Counted from the first letter of the stretch, positions 54,232-62,164 are shown. The stretch is 64,000 bases of DNA from an uncultured Bacteroidales bacterium (GCA_902799705.1 CADCBP010000006.1:20480-84479), one strand, 5' to 3'. Translations and numbers: made by a program. Notes: generated from the letters alone by a model not told the origin.

Positions 54232-54534
54232 TCACTGTATCTCGAACAATGATATAAATCCGGTCATTACGAATACCTGACGGATGTCGGCATTGATGTT
54301 ACGTACTATCACTTTGCTGCCATGCGCGGCTGCTTCCTTACGAATGCTGAGGAAGATACGCAAACCCGACGAAGAGATATACTCCAAGGCGGTGCAGTCC
54401 AGAATGATTTCTTTGTGTTCAAGGTCCATCAACGGCTTCACATCTTCTACCGTCTGTACTGCCGCCGCCGTGTCCAAACGGCCTTCAAAGGAAGCAATTA
54501 CTTGATTCCCGTTGTGAGTGATTACTGTTTTCAT
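54232..54534 (-). CDS. STAS-domain anti-anti-sigma factor-like protein
   Basis: The start is MKTVITHN (54534). The protein has 100 residues with the STAS fold: alternating strands and helices, and DCTALEYISSSGLRIFLSI (about 58-76), which contains the Ser cluster phosphorylated in partner-switch regulators. The upstream gene carries both a PP2C phosphatase and a matching kinase domain, so the pair should be substrate and switch. The sigma factor or output protein is not in the window. Confidence 0.9.
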   Translation of the reverse strand: MKTVITHNGNQVIASFEGRLDTAAAVQTVEDVKPLMDLEHKEIILDCTALEYISSSGLRIFLSIRKEAAAHGSKVIVRNINADIRQVFVMTGFISLFEIQ

Positions 54535-54552
54535 ATCTAACAATTTAACGTT

Positions 54553-56634
54553 TTAACAATTTAAGGTTTTAACAAGAGTTAAAACATTCTTGTCATCAAC
54601 CCGTTCGTAGTGTACCTCGTCCATCAGTTGAAGCACAAGATGGATGCCCAACCCGCCTATCGCGCGTTCTTCGGCGGAGAGAGATATATCTGCCGGAGGT
54701 TGTTGGGTCGGGTCGAAAGGAATACCGCTGTCGGAGATGATGAAGACGATTTGCTCGTGTGTTTCGTCACCGGCTATCTGGCTGCGGACGAACTCCACCA
54801 GCACTTGGCCGTTCTTCACGTCCGGATAAGCATATAGCATCACGTTGCTCACTGCCTCTTCTAACGCGAGGTTAACAGGCATGTTCAACTCCGCGGGGAT
54901 ACCCAAACTGTCTATCCACTCTGCGAGCGTTGGTATCTGCTGGATGTCGTTGCGCATGATGATGGCGTCTTGCTGGTAGCGGATGGCGAGCATCGTCAGG
55001 TCGTCGCTCTGTTGGGCGCCGCCAACGAAACGTGTCACGTCAGCCTGCATCTCATCCACTACCCGGCGGGGGGATACGTCTGCTATCAGACTGCGGCAGT
55101 CCTCCAAGTGATTCATCATCCGTTCTTCGCCGTACTGCTCATGCCGTTTGTTCTCTGCCTCCGTCAGACCGTCTGTATAGAGGAAAAGCAGGTCGTTCTT
55201 CTCCATATGCATCTTCTGCGGGTGGAACTCAAACTCCGGCTCCACGCCTAACGGCAGGTTCGCCTTCACCTCTATGGTACACGGTTCATGACCATACGGC
55301 ACATGAACAGGCGCATTATGTCCGGCATTGCAGAAAGCGAGTTCGCCCGTACGGCAGTCAAGCACGCCCAAAAAGAGGGTAAGGAACATGTTCTGCTCGT
55401 TCTGGTCGCACAGCGCACGGTTAATCTTACGCACAATCACATCGGGCTGTTCCTCATGTGCGGTGATACTACGGAAGAGCGAGCGCGTGGTAGCCATGAC
55501 AAGCGCTGCCGGCACTCCCTTTCCGCTCACGTCGCCGACGCAGAAGAAGAGTTTGTTATGACGCACATAGAAATCATACAGGTCGCCGCCTATCTCTTTC
55601 GCGGGATCGACGATACCGTATATATTCAGGTCGCGGCGGTCAAAGAACGGAGGGAACACTTTCGGAAGCATCGCTTTCTGAATAGTCTGTGCCACTTCCA
55701 GTTCACCTTCCATCCGTTGGTTCTTCTCAGCGAATGCCAACATCTTACGGGTGGTGCGCGCCGAGTAGATCACAATCAAAGCAAGGACGATCAGACCCAG
55801 GATCATCAGCACGCTGACGATTCTACCGATACGGTTGAGGTCGCGGAACAGTTCATCTTCGGGAATGATAACCTCTATGTGCCAACCCGTCGCGTCAATC
55901 TCTTCCTGATAGATGTTGTATTTCCGTCCGGGCACAGTGTCGGGAACAGGAACGATATCCACTCCCGTGCTGGACTTGATTGAATAATAACTGTTCGGAT
56001 AGACTTGCAGATAGTCGGAGATATTTTTCAGGTCATTAAGCGACATGTCGCAGCATACGACGGCTACCACTTCCCCTTGGCGGTTTCTCACAGGACAGGA
56101 ACAACTCACCACAAAAGTCTGTGAACCCGAGTCGTCCAGATACGGCTCGCTCCACCAGCAACTGTCGTGTACAAAGCCGTTCTGGTACCACTCCATCTGG
56201 GTGTAGTCATGGTCGGCACTGCCAATCTGACGGGTGAAGATACTGTCATGGGTTATACGACTGCTGCAGGCCTCGAAATAGGTGCCGTACTTGGGGAAAT
56301 AATCCGGTACATACGCGACTGCCATGCTGGTATTCGAACGCAGGGTACTCACTACCAGACGCGAAGCGATGAAAATCGAGTCCGGGTTATTTAGATGCCC
56401 CTCCACCAACTTGGCCAAGGTCTTGGCGGCAGTTTCCATCTCGACGGTATGCATCTCTATCTCCAACTCCGCCTTGCGCAACTCCGTTTGGGCGCGTTGT
56501 TCCGCCTCATGTCGGATGGCGACACGGCTCGTGAAATACTGCACACAAGAAATTGCCTCTAACACTACGGCGGCAACAATCATGATCCATAACCCGTCGT
56601 GCCTGATTTTGGTCTTTTGTTTGGTCTTTATCAT
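54553..56634 (-). CDS. Membrane sensor / SpoIIE-type PP2C phosphatase / anti-sigma-kinase fusion
   Basis: The start is the ATG at 56634 (MIKTKQKT), just inside the transcript; 693 residues. It has an N-terminal membrane helix (about 15-35), an extracytoplasmic Cache-like sensor (about 40-265), a second helix (about 275-298), a coiled-coil linker, a SpoIIE/PP2C phosphatase (EIGGDLYDFYVRHNKLFFCVGDVSGKGVPAAL; FLYTDGLTEAEN; SDDLTML), and a C-terminal HATPase_c_2 domain (NLALEEAVSNVMLYAYPD; GIPFDP; GGLGIHL). It probably senses an external signal and sets phosphorylation of the STAS protein encoded 9 bp downstream. Confidence 0.9.
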   Translation of the reverse strand: MIKTKQKTKIRHDGLWIMIVAAVVLEAISCVQYFTSRVAIRHEAEQRAQTELRKAELEIEMHTVEMETAAKTLAKLVEGHLNNPDSIFIASRLVVSTLRSNTSMAVAYVPDYFPKYGTYFEACSSRITHDSIFTRQIGSADHDYTQMEWYQNGFVHDSCWWSEPYLDDSGSQTFVVSCSCPVRNRQGEVVAVVCCDMSLNDLKNISDYLQVYPNSYYSIKSSTGVDIVPVPDTVPGRKYNIYQEEIDATGWHIEVIIPEDELFRDLNRIGRIVSVLMILGLIVLALIVIYSARTTRKMLAFAEKNQRMEGELEVAQTIQKAMLPKVFPPFFDRRDLNIYGIVDPAKEIGGDLYDFYVRHNKLFFCVGDVSGKGVPAALVMATTRSLFRSITAHEEQPDVIVRKINRALCDQNEQNMFLTLFLGVLDCRTGELAFCNAGHNAPVHVPYGHEPCTIEVKANLPLGVEPEFEFHPQKMHMEKNDLLFLYTDGLTEAENKRHEQYGEERMMNHLEDCRSLIADVSPRRVVDEMQADVTRFVGGAQQSDDLTMLAIRYQQDAIIMRNDIQQIPTLAEWIDSLGIPAELNMPVNLALEEAVSNVMLYAYPDVKNGQVLVEFVRSQIAGDETHEQIVFIISDSGIPFDPTQQPPADISLSAEERAIGGLGIHLVLQLMDEVHYERVDDKNVLTLVKTLNC

Positions 56635-56666
56635 CGCTGTATTTTTCGGCAAATTAAAATCGGCTG

Positions 56667-56698
56667 CAAAGATACTGTTTTTTTTTCATATATGCAAG
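56667..56698 (-). promoter_or_regulatory. Promoter of the eight-gene stress-signalling operon
   Basis: CTTG (56698-56695), 20 nt, TATCTTTG (56674-56667), with CATATATGA after the -33. No other promoter of this type is seen in the gaps down to the end of add at 48377. Confidence 0.85.
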
Positions 56699-56756
56699 CG
56701 CGCGCACACTTTTCTTATTTCTTGAGAGATCTTCGACCTAAAAAATTCTCCAAAAA

Positions 56757-56788
56757 TTTGCATATATAGAAAAATTATTGTACTTTTG
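56757..56788 (+). promoter_or_regulatory. Promoter of the SDR gene
   Basis: TTTG (56757-56760), 20 nt, TACTTTTG (56781-56788), with CATATATAG after the -33; divergent from the operon promoter. Confidence 0.85.
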
Positions 56789-56815
56789 TGCCCATTTTAA
56801 AATAAAGGTTGAGAA

Positions 56816-57592
56816 ATGAAGAAAGATATTTTTGATTTGAGTGGCCGCGTGGCATTGGTGACCGGATGTTCGGGAGGCCTGGGCGTACAGATGGCAAAAG
56901 CCCTGGCGGCACGAGGAGCGGAGCTGGTGATCATTGCCCGCAGGTATGAGAAATTGGTGGAAGTGCAACAGGCTATCGAGGCGGAGTTCGGCGTGAAGGT
57001 GTTACCTTTGCAATGTGACATCACCGACACCGGAGCGGTGGAACGAATGGTGGATGATGCGCTCAAGCAGGTTGGTCATATCGATATCGTAGTCAACAAT
57101 GCCGGTACGGGAGCTGTTGCGCCGGCGGAGGATATCACCGATGCGCAGTTTGAGAACGAGATGCAGATAGACCTGTTCGGTACTTTCCGCGTTGCGCGGG
57201 CCGTGGCGAAGAAATCCATGATACCCAACGGCTACGGACGTGTGATCAACATCGCATCGATGTATGGCCTGGTCGGTAATAAGATTGCTCCCGCTTCGCC
57301 GTATCATGCAGCCAAAGGAGGCGTTGTCAATCTCACGCGGGCGCTGGCAGCCGAATGGGGAAAATACGGTATCACAGTGAATACCATCTGCCCGGGATAT
57401 TTCATCACACCGTTGACGAAAGAGACTCTGGAGTCCGACTATTTTGCACAATATGCCAAGACGGTCATCCCTATGGAGCGTTATGGTCATGAGGGCGAAC
57501 TGGACAGCGCTGTTGTCTTCCTTGCGTCCGATGCTTCCACCTACGTCACCGGTGTCGCTCTACCCGTGGATGGCGGCTATACATGCGTGTAA
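56816..57592 (+). CDS. Short-chain dehydrogenase/reductase (gluconate 5-dehydrogenase-like)
   Basis: A 258-residue classical SDR. NAD(P)-binding TGCSGGLG is near 17-24, NNAG near 92-95, catalytic Ser in INIASMYG, and YHAAK near 163-167; the ending VALPVDGGYTCV is typical. MYGLVGNKIAPASPYHAAKGG and PGYFITPLTK resemble gluconate 5-dehydrogenases (IdnO/Gno type), but substrate assignment in this family from sequence is weak. It stands alone with its own promoter and terminator. Confidence 0.8.
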   Translation: MKKDIFDLSGRVALVTGCSGGLGVQMAKALAARGAELVIIARRYEKLVEVQQAIEAEFGVKVLPLQCDITDTGAVERMVDDALKQVGHIDIVVNNAGTGAVAPAEDITDAQFENEMQIDLFGTFRVARAVAKKSMIPNGYGRVINIASMYGLVGNKIAPASPYHAAKGGVVNLTRALAAEWGKYGITVNTICPGYFITPLTKETLESDYFAQYAKTVIPMERYGHEGELDSAVVFLASDASTYVTGVALPVDGGYTCV

Positions 57593-57603
57593 CTATTCCA
57601 AGT

Positions 57604-57668
57604 GGGGACGATTTGTCCCCAGGTAGAACAGAACATACAGAGTTTCGGAAACGAGACTCTGTTTTTTT
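57604..57668 (+). terminator. Terminator of the SDR gene
   Basis: A GGGGAC/GTCCCC hairpin (57604-57619) is followed by CAGAGT/ACTCTG (57639-57644 and 57656-57661) and a run of seven Ts. The second hairpin is the functional terminator. Confidence 0.85.
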
Positions 57669-57723
57669 GTGCCCGCAGATGTATCAAAATATGTAAAAAA
57701 AAACTTAAATACTTTCTAATATA

Positions 57724-57755
57724 TTTGTGTATATCAGAAAAAAGCCGTACCTTTG
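57724..57755 (+). promoter_or_regulatory. Promoter of the RhuM-like fragment
   Basis: TTTG (57724-57727), 20 nt, TACCTTTG (57748-57755), with a good TGTATATCA after the -33. It sets the start at 57776. Confidence 0.85.
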
Positions 57756-57775
57756 CGGCGAATTTTGCTTTAAGA

Positions 57776-58030
57776 ATGGTTGCAATTGCAACTAAATTTG
57801 AACCAAATAGCATGTTATGGATATACAAAGAAGGTGAACTTTCCGAAGCAGATACTGTGAGAAAAATCGGAATTTCCGACTTTTCTACCAAACCCACCAA
57901 TTTCTACAACCTTGATGTCGTCATTTCTGTCGGTTATCTCTCTTCAGTGGCTCTACTGAGCAACTCTCAGGCGAAACATCCCAAGTATTCCAATCCCTAT
58001 TATTGGGCTGGATTTATTATGTTGGACTGA
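57776..58030 (+). pseudogene. RhuM-family-like fragment (84 residues)
   Basis: The 84-residue frame from ATG 57776 contains WIYKEGELSEADTVRKIG, then NFYNLDVVISVGYLSS, resembling the central part of RhuM/virulence-type proteins (typically YEEGEL..ATVRKF..FYNLDxIISVGYRV). The usual N-terminal HTH and the rest of the C-terminus are missing, so it is either a remnant or a shortened derivative. It nevertheless has a near-perfect promoter and ends cleanly. It marks the left side of the accessory region. The family call is moderate. Confidence 0.55.
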
Positions 58031-58043
58031 CGATTTTACGTAG

Positions 58044-58098
58044 AATCGCAGATTATTTTGTGCAAAATCGCAGATTTTTCTTGCAGGAATCGCAGATT
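58044..58098 (+). repeat. Three 22-bp iterons at the restriction-modification gene promoter
   Basis: AATCGCAGATT occurs at 58044, 58066 and 58088, exactly 22 bp apart; the third copy lies between the -33 and -7 elements. This placement suggests repression or autoregulation. Confidence 0.8.
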
Positions 58099-58111
58099 TT
58101 TTGTACCTTTG
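58080..58111 (+). promoter_or_regulatory. Promoter of the restriction-modification-like gene
   Basis: CTTG (58080-58083), 20 nt, TACCTTTG (58104-58111). The extended element is replaced by the third iteron. Confidence 0.75.
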
Positions 58112-58133
58112 CAGCCGCAAAGGTTTTAACACG

Positions 58134-58178
58134 ATGACAATACAAAATCAAATGTTCAATTTTACCCCCCCCCAGTAA
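58134..58178 (+). CDS. 14-codon leader frame closed by the C9 tract
   Basis: ATG 58134 reads MTIQNQMFNFT, passes into the C9 run and stops at TAA 58176-58178. With one C fewer, or two more, the same frame continues into the large protein below. It is most likely the true start of that gene in a switched-off state, rather than a separate peptide. Confidence 0.5.
   Translation: MTIQNQMFNFTPPQ
58165..58173 (+). repeat. C9 homopolymer tract
   Basis: Nine consecutive Cs lie within the first 14 codons of the restriction-modification-like gene, a typical slippage site for phase variation. Confidence 0.85.
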
Positions 58179-58239
58179 GGGAAATGTCGCAAAGCACGTC
58201 TCGCTTGCGCTGTTAGGCTTATTTTTTATTGGTATCTTT

Positions 58240-61113
58240 GTGTGCGGTTATCGTGCCGCTTCTTCTCCGGTCGAGGTCAGCAGTTCTGTTTTCTGTGACC
58301 CCGACTCTCTTTTATATTATGCGGAGCGCGCGTACATGGACGAGGACCCCAGGGCGCTGTTCGTCACGGGTGCGGCTGCCTATCTGAAATGGCAGGACCC
58401 CGCCTCTTTCCCTGCGTCCTGCACCACGGTCTCCCGTGACGAGGCGGACATCATGTTGCTCAGAGCAGCAGAGCTCGGCAACCCCGATGCCCGCCAACTC
58501 TACGATTTAGATATTCGTGAAGAGTCGATTAAACTCAAAGTGGCTAAAGATTGGTTTAGTAACTATGACACGACCCAAATAAAAGGAAATATTGACTTTA
58601 GTGTTTGTGTACCTACCGAGCCCGGACAGTTAGAACTATTCGATCTTGATTTCTTCCTTTGGGCGGAAGCTAAAAAGGGTAATAAAGAAGATATAGACGA
58701 TTCATTAGTGCAACTCATTATTACTATAATGAAAGCGCGCACATATAATGACTATTTGCCGCCTAAATACCTCGGAGCCTTTGATGCCGAGAAAATAGCT
58801 TTTATACCTTATGACGACAAACTACAGCGCCAAGTTATATATGATCAAGTTTTAGAAAATAAAATTGATTGGACAAAAATAACCCCTTCCGATCATGGTT
58901 CAGAGGAATTTGCATTAGTAAAAAAGAAAGCCTATAATATCTTATCGAATAATAAGTCACAATATGACTTTGTTAAAGACGAAAAGGAGTTACGACAATT
59001 TATAAAGAAAAATTTTGTTGCAAAGACTGGCACCAACAAAATCAACATCACCCTTAATCGAATGACATCTATTTTCAATAGATGGCTGGAAGAGGTTAAG
59101 CCTACAATCAATGTGCCTTGGCCGGATTTAGCCAAAGAAAATATCCTGCCCGCTGATTTTTTCTTAGCGGATGCTATTTCAAAAGATAATTATTCCCTTG
59201 GCAGGACATTACAGGTGTTACTTCATTCTAATTCATATCAGATAAAGTTAAAACACAAGATAGGAAGCTTATATAAAGATTTCTTAAGTGAGGGTTTTGA
59301 ATTTACAGACAACCAAAAAGCACATAAAACATTCTGGAACAAATATAATCGCCCTCCGCGCCGTAAGGAAAGAGAGGCAATGCAAGCTCGGCGTGACTTG
59401 CTAATTGAGCCTGACAGACGCGAGAGAAAAGGAGCATTCTTTACTCCTCACCAATGGGTAGATTTAAGTCAGGAATATTTAGCAAATGTGCTAAATAAAG
59501 ACGGACAAAATTGGCAGGAAGAATACTATATATGGGATTGTTGTGCCGGTACAGGAAATCTCTTGTTTGGTCTGACTGAAAAGGAACGTATTTTTGCTTC
59601 TACTTTAGACGAAGCCGACGTCACTTATATGAAGACACAAGATAACCTATTACCTGCGCATGTGTTCCAATTTGATTTCTTGAATGATGACCTGCAAGGC
59701 GACAAAGTGCCCGAGGATCTTAAACGCATCTTAAAAGACCCAGAGGAACGCAAAAAACTCGTCATTTATATTAATCCACCATACGCGGAGGCAACTGGAT
59801 TTGGTGATAAATGTAAGCCAAATGTAAGTTCAGGGACAATGGTATATACAAAGTATAAAAACCTGATAGGAGCCGCAATAAAAGAATTATTTGCACAATT
59901 TTTCATTCGAATATACCAAGAAATTCCAGGCGCGACGCTTGCAGAATTTTCAACTTTGAAAATTCTGCAAGCTCCAACGTTTAAGAATTTCAGGTCGATA
60001 TTTAAAGCTAAACTACTCAGTTTATTCATTGTACCTGCTGATACATTCGATAATGTGAAAGGTCAATTCCCCATTGGATTTTATATTTGGGATACAAAAC
60101 AAAATGAATCTTATTCTTCCTTTGAAGCTGACGTCTACGACAATAAAGGGAATTACATTCAAAAGAAGAAGACGGAGGTTGTTTATGAAGAAAAGTTGAT
60201 AAACAAATGGCTTAGAGCGAATTATGACAAGGAGAATAATCCGATTGCATTCTTGCGTTTCGTTCCAAATGATTTTCAAAGTAATAGAGGAGTATTTATT
60301 ACTTTATCCCCTAAGGAAAGTGATGTAAGAGAAAGTCGTATTACTCCTATTACTAAAAATAATTTGGTTGTTATTTCCATATATAATGCTGTCCGTAAAG
60401 TTATCCCTGCATCCTGGTTAAATGACCGCGATCAATTCCTTTGGCCGAGGAAGGTATGGAAAGAAGATAGAGAGTTCCAAACGGACTGCCTGGCTTTTAC
60501 GCTATTTAACAATAATATCCAATCTGAAGGCACAAACCATTGGATTCCTTTCAAAGAAAAAGAGGTGAAAGCACCGATGCTTTTTGAGTCGCATTTCATG
60601 TCGGACTTCATAGCGGGAAAAATAAAGCCAGACGTACAAGATACTCTCTTTGGTGCAGAGGATAGTCTCATCCCTACAGAGCCGATCCAATTCTCACCTG
60701 AAGCACAAGCCGTTATGGACGCAGGACGGGAACTTTGGAAATATTATATGTGGCATAAAGATGTAAACGTTAACGCCTCGTACTACGACATCCGCCGTTA
60801 TTTCCAAGGAGAGAAGAACGGCAAAATGAACCCCGATAGCGACGACCCTACATATATGCGCTTATGGGGAAATATCAAAGAAGCACTCAAAGTGCTCGCT
60901 AAAAAGATTGAACCGAAAGTATATCTGTATGGTTTCCTCTTAGACGAAACCACTCTGCCAGAAGATGAACCGGAGGAGGTCGCTGAGATGCCCAAAAAGA
61001 AACCCGAAAAGATAGCAAAAGCCAAGACAAAGAAGGATACTAAAACCCAAACGATCATCAATTACGGCACAATAAATTTCAATGATAATAGCAAAAATTT
61101 CCGCTTAGATTGA
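58240..61113 (+). CDS. Single-chain restriction-modification-like protein (nuclease plus N6-adenine methyltransferase), chimeric N-terminus
   Basis: The intact frame runs from GTG 58240 (957 residues); the likely true start is ATG 58134, out of frame as sequenced because of the C9 tract. Residues 1-90 (GC-rich DNA, Sel1-like LLRAAELGNPDAR) are unlike the rest. From about 92 a PD-(D/E)xK-like nuclease is seen (D119 in GNIDFSV; WAEAKKG with E143 and K145). The methyltransferase has FFTP (400-403), motif I DCCAGTGN (433-440) and NPPY (512-515), followed by a long target-recognition-like region and a Lys-rich tail. This is the type IIG arrangement, cutting and methylating DNA in one chain. DNA after 58500 is AT-rich. 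Confidence 0.75.
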   Translation: MCGYRAASSPVEVSSSVFCDPDSLLYYAERAYMDEDPRALFVTGAAAYLKWQDPASFPASCTTVSRDEADIMLLRAAELGNPDARQLYDLDIREESIKLKVAKDWFSNYDTTQIKGNIDFSVCVPTEPGQLELFDLDFFLWAEAKKGNKEDIDDSLVQLIITIMKARTYNDYLPPKYLGAFDAEKIAFIPYDDKLQRQVIYDQVLENKIDWTKITPSDHGSEEFALVKKKAYNILSNNKSQYDFVKDEKELRQFIKKNFVAKTGTNKINITLNRMTSIFNRWLEEVKPTINVPWPDLAKENILPADFFLADAISKDNYSLGRTLQVLLHSNSYQIKLKHKIGSLYKDFLSEGFEFTDNQKAHKTFWNKYNRPPRRKEREAMQARRDLLIEPDRRERKGAFFTPHQWVDLSQEYLANVLNKDGQNWQEEYYIWDCCAGTGNLLFGLTEKERIFASTLDEADVTYMKTQDNLLPAHVFQFDFLNDDLQGDKVPEDLKRILKDPEERKKLVIYINPPYAEATGFGDKCKPNVSSGTMVYTKYKNLIGAAIKELFAQFFIRIYQEIPGATLAEFSTLKILQAPTFKNFRSIFKAKLLSLFIVPADTFDNVKGQFPIGFYIWDTKQNESYSSFEADVYDNKGNYIQKKKTEVVYEEKLINKWLRANYDKENNPIAFLRFVPNDFQSNRGVFITLSPKESDVRESRITPITKNNLVVISIYNAVRKVIPASWLNDRDQFLWPRKVWKEDREFQTDCLAFTLFNNNIQSEGTNHWIPFKEKEVKAPMLFESHFMSDFIAGKIKPDVQDTLFGAEDSLIPTEPIQFSPEAQAVMDAGRELWKYYMWHKDVNVNASYYDIRRYFQGEKNGKMNPDSDDPTYMRLWGNIKEALKVLAKKIEPKVYLYGFLLDETTLPEDEPEEVAEMPKKKPEKIAKAKTKKDTKTQTIINYGTINFNDNSKNFRLD

Positions 61114-61119
61114 TTTTTA

Positions 61120-61151
61120 TTTGCATATTTCAATTAAAAGCAGTAATTTTG
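61120..61151 (+). promoter_or_regulatory. Promoter of the 133-residue gene and its structured leader
   Basis: TTTG (61120-61123), 20 nt, TAATTTTG (61144-61151), with CATATTTCA after the -33. The transcript would have a leader of about 210 nt. Confidence 0.8.
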
Positions 61152-61157
61152 CACCCG

Positions 61158-61368
61158 ATTTCGTCAGCTCTTAGACGCTAAATAGGAGGACATATTTAAT
61201 TCAAGGCATATTCCTTTACCGGTAGTTTGGCACACTAATTAGTAACAAAGAGTAATATGTCCCAATTATCCGTGTTTTGCATGGGTAGGTGGGATATTGT
61301 TACGTGTGTGCCAACACTACCGGTTTTCCCACTTGCTCGTGCTTTTTTACGCCAAAAATATTAAAGCC
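61158..61368 (+). ncRNA. Structured leader with competing pairings
   Basis: A long hairpin pairs 61218-61235 with 61306-61324 (ACCGGTAGT..TTGGCACAC, one 1-nt bulge), then GTAACA with TGTTAC, then ATATGTCCCA with TGGGATAT. Upstream, GGACATATT (61188-61196) can pair with AATATGTCC (61254-61262), which lies in the hairpin's apical stem, so the two folds exclude each other or form a pseudoknot. It occupies the whole leader of the following gene. Confidence 0.6.
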
Positions 61369-61770
61369 ATGAGTATAAACATAACTAATTTAGGTGGAGT
61401 CGTCAATTACCATGACAACCACAAAGAAATTACCATTCACAACGCAGGAAATACGTCTGACCTCGTCCGTAAATTCATGGCGGACGATGTAGAACCGGTG
61501 GAGGATATTAAGCCGGATTCTTCTTTCTTCAAATTCTTCACACCCAAGTGTTTCGAACAGAAACGCGCAGAAGCTGTAGAGGCAGAGATACGCGCTGCAT
61601 GCAAAGGTACAGCGGAAGCGTTGTGGAGAACCCTTTGGGATAACGAGAATTTAGGCTATGTAGAGGTGGAACATATTGACGCAACTACCCTCTATCGCGA
61701 GATAGAAAACCACTACGGTAAATTGCCTTATTCTGAGCGAAATTTTCGCAAAGCGAGGAACAATAGATAA
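61369..61770 (+). CDS. Small unknown protein downstream of the restriction-modification-like gene
   Basis: The start is MSINITNL (61369); 133 residues. An N-terminal beta-rich part contains VVNYHDNHKEITIHN, resembling the tail of the preceding large protein (INYGTINFNDNSK), then a helical part (CFEQKRAEAVEAEIRAACKGTAEALWRTLW) and a Tyr-containing C-terminus. No known domain is recognised. Its own promoter and elaborate leader suggest independent, controlled expression. Confidence 0.65.
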   Translation: MSINITNLGGVVNYHDNHKEITIHNAGNTSDLVRKFMADDVEPVEDIKPDSSFFKFFTPKCFEQKRAEAVEAEIRAACKGTAEALWRTLWDNENLGYVEVEHIDATTLYREIENHYGKLPYSERNFRKARNNR

Positions 61771-61845
61771 GTTCCGTTGAGTTCCGTGGAGTTCCGCGTG
61801 ATGCGGCACTTTAGTTCCATTCTGCGGCACTTTATTTCCGTCTAT
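61771..61845 (+). repeat. Short tandem repeats in the 3' flank
   Basis: Three 10-bp units (GTTCCGTTGA, GTTCCGTGGA, GTTCCGCGTG) are followed by two 21-bp units starting GCGGCACTTTA (61803 and 61824). Confidence 0.7.
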
Positions 61846-61854
61846 TTCCATAAT

Positions 61855-61882
61855 GACCTGCAAAATTGCGGGTCTTTTTTTT
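61855..61882 (+). terminator. Terminator of the 133-residue gene
   Basis: GACCTGC/GCGGGTC stem (with G-U pairing) and loop AAAATT, followed by eight Ts. Confidence 0.85.
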
Positions 61883-61945
61883 ATGTGTGAACTTTGCACC
61901 GGATTTCAGTTGTGGCAACGTCGCCGCACGTAAAGATCCAGTGTT

Positions 61946-62164
61946 ATGATTTATACTTTTTTATCTTCAGTTTTCATTGCCCTCTTTCTGGTAGTGGGCA
62001 CCCTCGCGCTCATGGGATTCCTTGACCTCATGCGCAAGAACATGCCGCTTAACTGGCTCTGTTGCCAGCACGTGATCGTACTCGCAGCTATCGCAGTACT
62101 ATGTTTCATCCTCGCCTGTTTCTTCGGCGCACAAATCCCCCAAAGCTATGAGTTACCCGCTTGA
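61946..62164 (+). CDS. Small membrane protein with two helices
   Basis: A 72-residue protein with two hydrophobic helices (about 3-26 and 43-62) joined by DLMRKNMPLNWLCCQH. There is no known domain. It overlaps the HNH endonuclease gene by 17 bp. Such short membrane proteins are usual in phage or conjugative regions; a specific role cannot be assigned. Confidence 0.6.
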   Translation: MIYTFLSSVFIALFLVVGTLALMGFLDLMRKNMPLNWLCCQHVIVLAAIAVLCFILACFFGAQIPQSYELPA

